Shown here piece after piece: positions 8,564 through 17,723 of a stretch of DNA of 58,784 bases. The notes under the pieces were generated by a model. That model saw only the letters and a list, made by a program, of their open reading frames with translations. It did no database searches and was not told the origin of the DNA. Source of the stretch: Micromonospora sp. KC606 (GTDB taxonomy: Bacteria > Actinomycetota > Actinomycetes > Mycobacteriales > Micromonosporaceae); NCBI RefSeq assembly GCF_004348675.1, contig NZ_SMKN01000019.1:1-58784 (forward strand). Reading direction: 5' to 3'. How positions within the stretch are numbered: position 1 is the first letter of the stretch; each line of letters opens with the position of its first letter. The position numbers and the translations under genes are program-made.

Positions 8564-9061
8564 ATGTCCTCCCTGCCGGCCACCCTCGCCGAAGACGTCA
8601 TCGGGCAGCCGGTCCGGGCCCAGTTCGAGGCGTTCCTCGACGAGCATCGCAGGGCACTGCACGACTGCTTGGACGGGCTGACCGAGGAACAGGCGCGCCG
8701 GTCCCTGGTGCCCTCCCGGACGACGCTGCTCGGCCTGGTCAAGCACGCCACGTTCGTCGAGAAGGTCTGGTTCGACGAGGCCGTCACGTGCCGGCCGCGT
8801 ACCGAGATCGGCATTCCGGCGACACCGGACGAGTCCTTCATCCTGCATGACGACGACACCATCGCCACCGTCCAGCTCGCACACCGTGAAGCGTGTGCGG
8901 CTTCCCGCCGCGCGACGTCGTTGCTGGGGCTGGACGACATGGTGTACGGGAACCGGCGCGGCCCGCTGCCGCTGCGCTGGGTGTACCTGCACGTGCTGCG
9001 TGAGCTCGCCCAGCACTGCGGGCACGCGGACATTCTGCGCGAGCAGCTGTTGCGCCAGTAG
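8564..9061 (+). CDS. DinB superfamily protein (DUF664-type)
   Basis: A 165-residue four-helix-bundle protein. The opening 'FLDEHRRALHDCLDGLTEEQARRSLVPSRTTLLGLVKHATFVEKVWF' pattern has the metal-binding His (LVKHATFVEKVW). The C-terminal ELAQHCGHADILREQL has the second conserved His pair, typical of DinB/DUF664 proteins, a clan that includes mycothiol- or bacillithiol-dependent enzymes. ATG 8564 has no ribosome-binding site, but GATGCT (8552-8557) lies 6 bases upstream, so it may be leaderless. Function beyond the fold is unknown. Confidence 0.82.
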   Translation: MSSLPATLAEDVIGQPVRAQFEAFLDEHRRALHDCLDGLTEEQARRSLVPSRTTLLGLVKHATFVEKVWFDEAVTCRPRTEIGIPATPDESFILHDDDTIATVQLAHREACAASRRATSLLGLDDMVYGNRRGPLPLRWVYLHVLRELAQHCGHADILREQLLRQ

Positions 9062-9202
9062 CTCGCCGTCGTCCGTGTCCGCCAGGGCAGACGTGCCACG
9101 GAGCATGGGCGGGCACTCGTGGGTGGGGCGCTCGGGCGTGCCACGGGCGAGCGCCACCCGACGTGGGCAGCGCACCTGCGTCGACCACCAGGCCGTGGGG
9201 TT

Positions 9203-10105
9203 TCAGTCCGGACGGCGACCATGGTCAGACCTGCGCTGGCGGTAGGCGCTCTGCTGGCAGGCCCGGGAGCAGTACCTTCGGGGGCGTCCGGTGCCGGAGT
9301 GCTCGACCTGGTTGCCGCAAACCTGGCACCTTTCGTCACGAGTTTCATCACGCACCTCGCCCCGGTAGCGGCGGACCAGAGCCTCGACGCCATCGAGTAA
9401 ACACCGTAATCCGAATTCGAACGGATCCTCGGGGTCGTCGTAGCCTCCGGCTTGCCAGAGGCGCGTCAGGGTCGGGTAGCAGTCGAGTCTGGCGTAGAGC
9501 GAGTCGCGGGCGGCCCACCACTCATCCTCGGTCACCCCACTGAGCCGTTCCTCCCGTGCCACCTCCACTAGTCGCAGCGCCTCGGCGTCGATGAACCGGC
9601 CAACCAGGTTGACGACGGAGACCACCTGGGCCGGTGGCAGCCCCGTGCCGGCGGCGGCGCTCAGCATCCGCTCGTAACGCGCGACGCTGTGGGGGCCCGG
9701 CACGCGTCGGGTGCCGCGCACCTCGGCCAGCCAGGGATGCCGTTTCCGCAGTTCCCAGCTTTCCCGGGCGCAAGATTCCAGCCGCGCCCGCCAACCCGGC
9801 CCGGTAGGGGCGTCCGCTTCGGTCGCCCCTGTGGGCGGGGTGTCGGGAAGGCTCATGACCGCGTCACACATGAGGTCGATGAGGTGGTCGCGACCGGGGA
9901 CGTGCCGATAGAGGGACATGGAGGTGAAGCCGAGCCAATCGGCGACCTTGCGCATCGACAGGCCTTCGAGCCCATCGGCGTCGGCCACCTCGACCGCGGC
10001 ACGGACGATCCGGTGCAGGGTCAGCCCTGGCCGCGACCCGGCGGCCTCGTGCCGCCACAGCAGCTCGACCCCCTCGTCTGGATCCCCGGCCCGATGTCTC
10101 GTCAT
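9203..10105 (-). CDS. TetR-family repressor with a C-terminal zinc knuckle
   Basis: A 300-residue regulator. An N-terminal HTH (about 28-75: LTLHRIVRAAVEVADADG, then MRKVADWLGFTSMSLYRHV) is followed by an all-helical ligand-binding domain of the TetR_C type (about 95-250). The last 40 residues add CQVCG...YCSRACQQSAYRQRR, a four-cysteine zinc-ribbon-like tail seen in some actinomycete TetR proteins. ATG 10105 is preceded by GGAGG. It is divergent from the beta-helix gene with the palindrome at 10138-10156 between them, so it probably represses that gene and itself. Confidence 0.88.
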   Translation of the reverse strand: MTRHRAGDPDEGVELLWRHEAAGSRPGLTLHRIVRAAVEVADADGLEGLSMRKVADWLGFTSMSLYRHVPGRDHLIDLMCDAVMSLPDTPPTGATEADAPTGPGWRARLESCARESWELRKRHPWLAEVRGTRRVPGPHSVARYERMLSAAAGTGLPPAQVVSVVNLVGRFIDAEALRLVEVAREERLSGVTEDEWWAARDSLYARLDCYPTLTRLWQAGGYDDPEDPFEFGLRCLLDGVEALVRRYRGEVRDETRDERCQVCGNQVEHSGTGRPRRYCSRACQQSAYRQRRSDHGRRPD

Positions 10106-10137
10106 GATCGCCTCCTTCCGTCTATAGTAACCGAATC

Positions 10138-10156
10138 CTGTTTACGCCATAAACAG
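10138..10156. promoter_or_regulatory. Palindromic operator between tetR and the beta-helix gene
   Basis: CTGTTTA (10138-10144), a 5-base spacer and TAAACAG (10150-10156) form a perfect inverted repeat, A/T-rich against a GC-rich background. It is 33 bases from the TetR start and 18 bases before the beta-helix ATG. Size and symmetry suit a TetR dimer site. Confidence 0.7.
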
Positions 10157-10173
10157 CAAAGGGTGATACTTCC

Positions 10174-11901
10174 ATGCCTGAATTCCATGTGGCCCCCGCT
10201 GGTGACGACTCCTGGCCCGGCACGTCGCAACGTCCGTTCGCCACGATCGCCCGCGCCCGCGACGCGGCCCGCGCCACGGCCGGCGAGGTTCTCATCCAAC
10301 TCAGGGCCGGCGTTCACCCGCTGACCGAGCCGCTCACACTGACCGAGGCGGACTCCGGCCGCGACGGTCACCGGATCATCTACCAGGCCCACGGCTACGG
10401 GACGCAGGAGCAGGAGGAGGCCGTGATCAGCGGCGGCCGTGAACTCACCGGCTGGCGCATCGAGGACGGGGTCTGGCTCGCCGAGGTGGGCGACCTGAAC
10501 ACCCGCCAGCTCTATGTCGACGGGCGCCGGGCCGAACGCGCCGGCGTCGACGGCCTGCCCGGAAACGCGACCAGGACGGCGACCGGTTACGTCACCGACA
10601 GCACCGAACCGCTCGGCTGGCGCAGTCCGGGCGATGTCGAATTCGTCTACCGGGGCGTCTACCCCTGGACCGAGGCGCGCTGTCCCGTCGCCACCGTGAC
10701 CGGCGCAGATCCGGTCACCATCACCATGGTTCAGCCGGCGTTCGGTTGGGCGATCGACCTCTACAACTCCGTCTACGAAGGCGAGACCATGAGCGGGCCC
10801 GGTCTGCCCACCCGGGTGGAGAACGACGCCTCGTTCCTCACCGAGCCCGGCACCTTTGTCCTGGACCGCTCACGCCCGGGCCAGCACGTGGTGCGCTATC
10901 TCCCACGGGAGGGCGAGGATCCGGAACGGGCCAGGGTGGTCGCGCCAGTACTGGAACCACTGCTCCGTGCGGACGGTGCCCGTGACGTCTCCTTCCGCGG
11001 CCTGGTCTTCGCCGAGGCATCCTGGTCACAGCCGAGCAGTGGAAGGGGATTCCTGCACTACCACGGCAGCGGTTTCTACGAGGGCGGCCAGATCAACCGG
11101 GTGCCGTTCGGTGAGGGGGCGTGGGTGACGGTGCCCGCCACGCCGTCCGCCATCCCCGCCGGCGTGATGCTCACCGGCAGCGCCGGGGTGGAGATCGAGG
11201 GATGTCGGTTCACCCGGATGGGCGCGACCGGCCTGGGCATCTCCGGTGGCGAGCGCGTGACAGTACGCGGCTGCGACTTCGACCTGCTGTCGGCTGGGGC
11301 CGTCACCGTCGTCGACGCGGCCGAGGTCCTGATCGAGGAGAACCACGTCCAGCACATCGGGTTGGACTACTCCGGCTCCCCGGGTATCGCGGTCACGGGC
11401 ACCCGGGACTGCGCCATCACGCACAACGAAGTCGCCGACGTGCCCCACTGCGGCATCGTTGTCGGACCGGGTGCGGGCAGCCGTGTCCTGCACAACCACA
11501 CGGTCCGCACCATGGGCGTGCTAGCCGACGGCGGCGGGATCTACCTGGCCGGCCCGCAGGGCGAGTCCGCGCAGAACGGCGCGGTGGTCAGCGGCAACGT
11601 CATCGAGGACACCCGTACCCCGTACAACTTCGGGCTCTACACCGACTACGGGGCCGCGTGGGTCACCGTCGAGAACAACGTGGTCGTCCGTGCGGACAAC
11701 ACCGCCATCCTGCTGGTCTCGCCACCCCTGGAGAACGTCGTCTACCGGGGGAACTTCTGGGACGCCGACCCGGTCGGTGCCGCCGAACCGCCCGAGGGGG
11801 TCACCTACGAGGACAACAGGACGCTGGCCGACGAGGAGGCGCTGAAGGCGGCGACGGCCGAAATCCGGGACCGGGCCGGACTGGGCCGAAACCGCCGCTG
11901 A
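10174..11901 (+). CDS. Right-handed parallel beta-helix protein, probably carbohydrate-active
   Basis: A 575-residue protein opening with HVAPAGDDSWPGTSQRPFAT, the 'G.D..PGT...PF.TI..A' entry typical of polysaccharide-acting beta-helix proteins. A repeat-rich core (about 320-520) contains many N-x-V/I and G-I turns such as EIEGCRFTRMGATGLGI, ENHVQHIGLDYSGSPGIAV and VSGNVIEDTR. The architecture resembles GH141/DUF1565-type proteins. No signal peptide is visible, so it may act in the cytoplasm on imported oligosaccharides. The catalytic residues cannot be named with confidence. It is under the probable control of the divergent TetR repressor. Confidence 0.75.
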   Translation: MPEFHVAPAGDDSWPGTSQRPFATIARARDAARATAGEVLIQLRAGVHPLTEPLTLTEADSGRDGHRIIYQAHGYGTQEQEEAVISGGRELTGWRIEDGVWLAEVGDLNTRQLYVDGRRAERAGVDGLPGNATRTATGYVTDSTEPLGWRSPGDVEFVYRGVYPWTEARCPVATVTGADPVTITMVQPAFGWAIDLYNSVYEGETMSGPGLPTRVENDASFLTEPGTFVLDRSRPGQHVVRYLPREGEDPERARVVAPVLEPLLRADGARDVSFRGLVFAEASWSQPSSGRGFLHYHGSGFYEGGQINRVPFGEGAWVTVPATPSAIPAGVMLTGSAGVEIEGCRFTRMGATGLGISGGERVTVRGCDFDLLSAGAVTVVDAAEVLIEENHVQHIGLDYSGSPGIAVTGTRDCAITHNEVADVPHCGIVVGPGAGSRVLHNHTVRTMGVLADGGGIYLAGPQGESAQNGAVVSGNVIEDTRTPYNFGLYTDYGAAWVTVENNVVVRADNTAILLVSPPLENVVYRGNFWDADPVGAAEPPEGVTYEDNRTLADEEALKAATAEIRDRAGLGRNRR

Positions 11902-12036
11902 CGGGGCCACGCCGCCGCATCGTTCCCGGGCGTCCCGGCACGAAGCGGCGGCACCCGGCACCGCCGGCCGGCCCGTCAGCCGCTGACCCCTCGCCGCCGA
12001 ACCGGCCGGACCTCGCCGGTTCCGGCACGGCTGTCC

Positions 12037-13845
12037 CTACCCCACCGTGCAGGGACTGCCGTTGAGGCTGAACGAAGCGGGCGTCGCCGTGTTGCCGGTG
12101 TGGTTGGCCTGGAAGCCGATGTTCACCGATCCGTTGGCCGGGATGGCCGCGTTGTAGCTGACGTTCCGGGCGGTGATCTGCCCACTGGTCGGGCTGTAGT
12201 TGGCGTTCCAGCCGCTCGTGATGGTCTGCCCGGCGGGCAGGGTGAACGCCAGGGACCAGCCGTTGATCGCCGTGGTCCCGGTGTTGGCGATCGTGATGCC
12301 GGCGGTCAGGCCGGTGTTCCAGGAGTTGTTCGTGAACGTCACCCGGCACCCCGCGCCGCCCGGCGGCGGGGTCGTCGGCGGCGCGGTGGTGGGCGTGGTC
12401 GTCGGCGAGGGGGTCACCGTGCCGCCGGCACGGATGACGTACGTGACGAGCGACCGGGCCGGCACGGTCGCGCTGAAGGTGCCGCCGCCCACCGCGACCG
12501 ACGGTTGCGCGGTCATGCTGGCCGAGCCGTTGGTCAGGTACGGGGTGGCCGTGCCGGTGCTGAACCCGGTGTTCCGCAGGGCGTACGACACCTGGTTGGC
12601 GCTGCTGGCCGCGTTGAGAGCGACCACCACGGCCGAGCCGTCGCCGTTGCGGTAGGCGGACAGCCGCAGGTGGCCGTCCGAGGTCGTCGCGCCGATCCGG
12701 TTGGCGCCCGGGCGGACGAAGCGGCTGTACGCCGCCATCGCCCAGAGCCGCTTGGAAACCCGGTAGCCGTCGCCGTTCATCTGGATAAACCCGCGGGTGG
12801 CGCCGGTGGACGCGCCGTACCAGTAGACGTACCCGTTGACCTGGCCGCCGGTGAGCGCGGTGTGAATCTCGTTGGCGACCCGGAAGCCGTCGTAGCCGCT
12901 GCCGTCGTCCCATGCCTCGTTCCAGCTGTCGCCGTCCGGCGACTACTCGGACATCCAGGTGTTCCGCCCGGTGACCGGCAGCGGTGAGGTCGGGTAGCTG
13001 CCGTACGAGTGGCCGGTGTGCAGGCCGACCTGGCGGTGCGCCTCGGCGTCGGCCACGACAGCCGAGGTGTACGTGCGCTGACCGCTCCAGCCCACGACGT
13101 CACAGCAGGTGACCCTGAGCCCGGCGGTGTTGGCGACCGGCCCGACGATCTTCGCGAACTCGACCGCCTGCGCCGGGGTGAACCGCATCGAGGAGTACGA
13201 CGTCGTCCAGTTCGGTTCGTTGGTGAAGCCCAGATCGTTGATGGTGACGCCCTCCTGGGCGTAGAAGCGCGCGTACTGCACCAGGTAGTTCGCGTACGCG
13301 CGGCGCCAGTCGCCGCTGGGGCAGGACGTCCCGGACAACCCGCACAGCGTGCCGCCGTTGGCCTGGTCGCCGTTGTCCTTCATGTAGCCCGGGGCGCTCC
13401 AGGCGTTGGCGTAGAACCGGGACACCCCGTACGCCTGGGCCTGCTTGGCCAGCCAGACCTGGCCGTCGTCGTCGCGGTTCCACACGTACCGTGGTGTGGC
13501 GTTGGGGCCGCCCGGGTCGGTCGGCTGGATGGAGGTGTTGGGGGTCGAGCCGATGCCGAGCCGCAGGATGCTCAGTCCGGCGCCGGTGGAGCGGCTGAAC
13601 AGCAGGTCGAGGATCTCCCGTTGGCGCGGCGCGGACAACCCCTGCGAGCCGCCCATGATCTTGGCCCTGCCGAAGTGCTCCGAGATGCCGAATCCGTCGA
13701 TCGGCTGCAACACGCTGGACCCGTTGATGGTCGCCGCCGAGGCCGCGTACGCGCTCGTCGGGCGGGAGGCGACCACGACGCCCGACCCCAGCAGCACCGC
13801 CGCCGCGACCAGGGCCTGCGTGACCCGCCGGTGGGTGCGGGACAT
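12037..13845 (-). pseudogene. GH30 xylanase-type enzyme with CBM2, interrupted by an in-frame TAG
   Basis: One frame of 603 codons, broken once by TAG at 12945-12943 (codon 301). Start ATG 13845 has GGGAGGGAG upstream. A signal peptide ending near SAYAA is followed by the GH30 (beta/alpha)8 domain with INGFG-like 'PIDGFGISEHFG', acid/base Glu210 in FTNEPN and nucleophile Glu300 in WMSE. The stop falls immediately after Glu300. Beyond it the frame continues cleanly (SPDGDSWNEAWDDGSGYDG), through the GH30 beta-sandwich, a Pro/Thr linker (about 478-496) and a cellulose/xylan-binding CBM2 (about 497-602). Unless read through, the product lacks part of the barrel, the sandwich and the CBM. Expected role: secreted glucuronoxylan hydrolysis. 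Confidence 0.85.
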
Positions 13846-13992
13846 GGCCACTCCCTCCCGGGCCCGTGCGGGCCCGACCATTCATCGAAATCAATCGAAT
13901 TGATGAACGAGAATTTCAGAAAGGGCTCGGTGAAGGCAAGCCCACGGGCGCGGCGGCCGGGCGACGTCATCCCGGGAACTCCTCGCGGCTGA

Positions 13993-14045
13993 GCACGGGC
14001 TGCGGCCCGTCCCACCCGCATACCGGGAACGGGCCGCAGCCGTGC
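13993..14045 (-). terminator. Long hairpin terminator downstream of the SDR gene
   Basis: GCTGCGGCCCGT (13999-14010) pairs with ACGGGCCGCAGC (14029-14040). GCACG (13993-13997) and CGTGC (14041-14045) extend the stem with one bulged G. It lies 22 bases beyond the SDR stop on the minus strand. Confidence 0.75.
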
Positions 14046-14067
14046 CCACGGCGGGGGCGGCCGGCGA

Positions 14068-14811
14068 TCAGATGGTGAAGCCGCCGTCGACGTTGAGCGT
14101 CGCCCCGGTGACGTAGCGTCCGTCCGGGCCGGCGAGGAACGCCACCGCGGCGGCGACGTCGGCTGGTTCTGCGTAGTGGCCGAGAGCCGTGAACCCGTTG
14201 ATCGTCTCGGCGTTCGGGCCGTCGGCCGGGTTCAGTTCGGTGTCCGTGGCCCCCGGGTTCACCAGATTCACGGTGATCGCCCTGTTGCCGAGTTCGCGCC
14301 CGAGCGCCTTGGTCAGGCCGATCAGGGCGGTCTTGCTCGTCGCGTACAGCGAGAAGCCCGGGAAGACCGCCCGCTCGGCCACGTTGCTGCCGATGTTGAT
14401 GATCCGCCCACCGGCCGGCATGTGGCGCACCGCGGCCTGTGAGGCGACGAACGGCGCCCGGACGTTGACCGCCATCGTCTGCTCGAACTCCGCCAGGCTT
14501 AGCTGCTCCAGCGGTCCGAGCAGGAACGCGCCGGCGTTGTTGACCAGGATGTCCAACCGACCCAGCTCACCGGCGACCCGGTCCACCGCGGCGACCACCG
14601 CCGCAGGGTCGGAACTGTCGGCCCGTACGGCGATCGCCCGCCGTCCCGCGGCCTTGATCTGGTCCACCACGTCGTCGGCGCGCTGCTGGTTCTGCTGGAA
14701 CGTCAGCGCCACATCGGCGCCCTCCTGGGCCAGGCGCGACGCCACGGCAGCGCCGATGCCGCGACCGCCACCGGTTACCAGAGCGACCTTGCCATCAAGT
14801 GACTTGTTCAT
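14068..14811 (-). CDS. Short-chain dehydrogenase/reductase
   Basis: A 247-residue classical SDR. The cofactor motif TGGGRGIG lies near residues 14-21, NNAG near residue 90, catalytic Ser in the INIGS segment and the YATSK pair (Tyr-x3-Lys) near 155-159. The C-terminus ends NVDGGFTI as in FabG-like members. An arginine or basic residue after the first strand was not clear, so NADH versus NADPH use is open. ATG 14811 has only a weak ribosome-binding site. The neighbouring GlxA-type regulator is on the same strand upstream and may control it. The substrate is unknown. Confidence 0.88.
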   Translation of the reverse strand: MNKSLDGKVALVTGGGRGIGAAVASRLAQEGADVALTFQQNQQRADDVVDQIKAAGRRAIAVRADSSDPAAVVAAVDRVAGELGRLDILVNNAGAFLLGPLEQLSLAEFEQTMAVNVRAPFVASQAAVRHMPAGGRIINIGSNVAERAVFPGFSLYATSKTALIGLTKALGRELGNRAITVNLVNPGATDTELNPADGPNAETINGFTALGHYAEPADVAAAVAFLAGPDGRYVTGATLNVDGGFTI

Positions 14812-14957
14812 GAGGCAGAGCCTGCTGGACGAGGACCGAGCTGTCCGGCGGTGATCGGACGTCACGTTCGCGCCGCCGGCATCACCACGCAGGCCACGCA
14901 ACCGTCGTGACGGTAACCGGCGGTGTGGCTGCAGATACCGCTCTCGTTCGCCCTGGT

Positions 14958-15989
14958 TCAGCCGGCCCGGGACACCGCGACCGGGCTGCCGGGCGTCCGT
15001 TGGTGCTCCACACCGGCGGGAAACGCGCGCCGGTAGTCCGTCGGTGACAGCCCGACATGGAGGGAAAAATGCCGGCGCAGATTGTTCGCCGTACCCAGCC
15101 CGCTGCGCCGACTGACTCCGTCGATCGGCAGGTCGGTGGTTTCCAGCAGGGCCTGCGCCCGGGCGATGCGCTGGGTCAGCAGCCACTTCATCGGCGTGAG
15201 TCCGGTTGCGGCGAGCAGGCGGCGGTGGAAGGTGCGCGGGCTCATCCGTGCCCGTGCGGCCAGGGCATCCACCGACAGCGGCCGGTCGAGTTTCTCCATG
15301 GCCCAGTGCAGCACCGGGGCGAGGCTGTCGTCGTCGCTGGGCGAGACCGGGCGCTCGATGAACTGCGCCTGCCCGCCGGGCCGATGGGCGAGGACCACCA
15401 TGCGGCGGGCCAACTGGTTCGCGACGTGCGCGCCGAGGTCGCGCCGCACGAGGTGCAGGCACAGGTCGAGCCCCGCGCTGAGCCCAGCGCTGGTGAGGAT
15501 CTGCCCCTCGTCGACGTACAGCACAGAGTCGTCGACGTGGACCGCCGGATAGCGTCTCGCCAGCAACTCCGTGTGGGCCCAATGGGCGGTGGCCCGACGG
15601 CCATCGAGTAGGCCGGCGGCGGCGAGGGCGAAGGCGCCGTTGCACAGCGAGACGATTCGCGCCCCGGCGTTGCCGGCGCGACGGAGCGCCTCGAGCAGCT
15701 CGGGCGGGAACGGTCGGTCGCCGGTGACGCAGTCGTCCGGCACCGACGGCACGATCACGGTGTCGGCGTCGGCAAGATCGGCCATTCCGTGGTTGGTGTT
15801 CACCACGAGGCCCGGCCCGCCGTGCGCGGCGCCCGGTCGGATTCCGCACAGCCGGAAGTCGTACCAGGGGTCGGCCAGGTCGCTGTGCGACCCGCCGAAG
15901 ACCGCGCACGCGATGCCCAGCTCGTACACGTCCCACGGGGTCAGGGGGATGTCGTCGATGACGGAGGCCGCCACCGTGTGCGTGTTCAT
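14958..15989 (-). CDS. GlxA-family (DJ-1/PfpI + AraC) transcriptional regulator
   Basis: A 343-residue regulator. The N-terminal DJ-1/PfpI-like domain (about 8-195) has VYELGIACAVFGG and a nucleophile-elbow-like SLCNGAFALAAAGLLDG segment. The C-terminal AraC domain (about 235-325) has ALAARARMSPRTFHRRLLAATG and the second helix pair LPIDGVSRRSGLGTANNLRRHF. ATG 15989 is used; the longer open frame is an artefact of high GC. It is divergent from the imine-reductase-like gene (130 bases between starts), which is its likely target. AraC-type members of this family usually activate. Confidence 0.9.
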   Translation of the reverse strand: MNTHTVAASVIDDIPLTPWDVYELGIACAVFGGSHSDLADPWYDFRLCGIRPGAAHGGPGLVVNTNHGMADLADADTVIVPSVPDDCVTGDRPFPPELLEALRRAGNAGARIVSLCNGAFALAAAGLLDGRRATAHWAHTELLARRYPAVHVDDSVLYVDEGQILTSAGLSAGLDLCLHLVRRDLGAHVANQLARRMVVLAHRPGGQAQFIERPVSPSDDDSLAPVLHWAMEKLDRPLSVDALAARARMSPRTFHRRLLAATGLTPMKWLLTQRIARAQALLETTDLPIDGVSRRSGLGTANNLRRHFSLHVGLSPTDYRRAFPAGVEHQRTPGSPVAVSRAG

Positions 15990-16118
15990 GAACGCCAGAG
16001 TAGTGGCAGGAAACTGGCGAAGGTTGTCAAGCCCGCCACTGTTCGGTGAGGTGATCCGATGCGAGCGTTGTTCCCTGCCGGGCCGGAAAGCGGCCCGTAC
16101 GAAGTGGGGGACACGACG

Positions 16119-17003
16119 ATGGGCGAAGGACGCGTGCCGGTGACGGTGATCGGCCTCGGCATGATGGGTCAGGCGCTGGCCCGGGCCTTTCTGGCCGGCG
16201 AGCACCCGACGACGGTGTGGAACCGTACGGCTGGCCGGGCCGAGGAACTCGTGGCCGCCGGAGCGGCCGGCACGGACAGCGTCGCCGCCGCGGTCTCGGC
16301 CAGTCCGCTGGTCGTGGTCTGCGTACGCGACTACCAGGCCGCATACGAGATCCTCGGTCCGGTGAGCGACGCCCTCGCCGGCCGGGTGCTGGTCAACCTG
16401 ACATCCGGCACGTCGGCGCAGGCGCGGGCGATGGCCGACTGGGCCGCCGAACGCGGCGCCGGATACCTCGACGGCGCCATCATGATGACCCCACCGGGCA
16501 TCGGAACTGCGGAGGCGGTCATCCTCTACAGCGGTCCGTCGGAGACATTCGCGGCACACCGACCCGCGCTGACGGCTCTTGGCGGTGGCACCATCCACCT
16601 GGGTGCCGGGGTGGGCCTTGCGTCGGTGTACGACGTGGCGCTGCTCGGCATCATGTGGAGCACCTTCAACGGTTTCATGCACGCCGTGGCACTGGTGGGC
16701 AGTGAGAACGTCCCAGCGGCCACCTTCCTTCCAGTGGCCAGGCAATGGCTCACCGGGGTCGCCTCGTTCCTCACGCCCTACGCCGAACAGATCGACACCG
16801 GCGACTACACGGCGAGCGACGCCACGCTGGAGACCCACCTTTCCCCGGTCGAACACCTGATCGAGGAGAGCCGGGCGCGGGGCATCGACGCGATGGCAGC
16901 CGAGTACACCAAGAGCCTCGTCGAAGAGGCGGTTGCCAGCGGTCATGCCCTCGACAGCTACGCGCGCATCGTCGAGCACTTCATGCCGGCCCACCGGGCA
17001 TGA
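16119..17003 (+). CDS. Imine-reductase/6-phosphogluconate-dehydrogenase-like NAD(P)-binding protein
   Basis: A 294-residue protein. The N-terminal Rossmann domain has GLGMMGQALA right after the first strand. An NLTSGTSAQARAMADWA segment and an ILYSGP turn follow, as in the hydroxyisobutyrate-dehydrogenase/imine-reductase superfamily, and the C-terminal part is an all-helical dimerisation domain. The lysine used by true 3-hydroxyacid dehydrogenases is not evident, which favours the imine-reductase branch. ATG 16119 follows GGGGG at good distance; the ORF opens at 16059 but the extra 20 residues do not fit the fold. It overlaps the next gene by ATGA. Confidence 0.78.
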   Translation: MGEGRVPVTVIGLGMMGQALARAFLAGEHPTTVWNRTAGRAEELVAAGAAGTDSVAAAVSASPLVVVCVRDYQAAYEILGPVSDALAGRVLVNLTSGTSAQARAMADWAAERGAGYLDGAIMMTPPGIGTAEAVILYSGPSETFAAHRPALTALGGGTIHLGAGVGLASVYDVALLGIMWSTFNGFMHAVALVGSENVPAATFLPVARQWLTGVASFLTPYAEQIDTGDYTASDATLETHLSPVEHLIEESRARGIDAMAAEYTKSLVEEAVASGHALDSYARIVEHFMPAHRA

Positions 17004-17581
17004 ACGGCTCCTGGCCCAGCCTGGTCTCGTCGGCCGCCGGCGAATGCACCCAGGTGCTGGAGAAGGCGACCGACCAGGACTGGTCCCGCGACGCGACCGG
17101 CCTGGAGTGGACCTGTCGAGAGACGCTGGACCACGTGGCCCTCGGCGTCGTCGGCTACGCCGGGCTGCTCATCGCCCAGCCAACCGACCGGTACATCGCG
17201 CTCTTCGCCTCGCTCGACCCGCGCGCACCGATCCCCGCATGCCTGGAAGGCCTCCGGATCGCCGGAACCGTCCTCGCCCGGGCCGTTCGCGAGGCGACCC
17301 CCGATGTCCGTGCCTGGCATCCGTGGGGGCACTCCGACGGCCCCGGTTTCGCCGCAATGGGGATCGTCGAGTTGGTCGTGCACACCCATGACATCGCCCG
17401 CGCCCTCGAACTCGACTGGACGCCACCGGATTGGCTGTGCGGCCCCGCGGTCGAGCGACTGTTTCCGGACGCTCCGGCCGGTCACACCGCCGCCGACACC
17501 CTGCTGTGGTGCACAGGCCGGATCGCCCTGACCCGCCTCGGGCGCCGGAAGCAGTGGCAGTGGAACGGGAGAGTGCGGTGA
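17000..17581 (+). CDS. Maleylpyruvate-isomerase-like (DinB-fold) protein
   Basis: A 193-residue protein of the mycothiol-dependent maleylpyruvate isomerase N-terminal/DinB clan. WTCRETLDHVALGVVGYAGLL carries the first conserved His and GIVELVVHTHDIARALELDW the HTHD pair. The ATGA overlap with the imine-reductase-like gene implies translational coupling and a shared pathway. In such enzymes the three His bind zinc and activate mycothiol; the actual reaction here is unknown. Confidence 0.78.
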   Translation: MNGSWPSLVSSAAGECTQVLEKATDQDWSRDATGLEWTCRETLDHVALGVVGYAGLLIAQPTDRYIALFASLDPRAPIPACLEGLRIAGTVLARAVREATPDVRAWHPWGHSDGPGFAAMGIVELVVHTHDIARALELDWTPPDWLCGPAVERLFPDAPAGHTAADTLLWCTGRIALTRLGRRKQWQWNGRVR

Positions 17582-17723
17582 CGGCCGAGCGGGCCACCCG
17601 GCGCACGTCACCATCGTGCGAGACCGCTGATCCTGGGTGCGGCACGCCGCGGCAACGCGCGCCGGACACCTCCACCTACTGCCAACGGGAACGCCGCGTG
17701 CCCATGTCGACGCGGGTGGTGGC

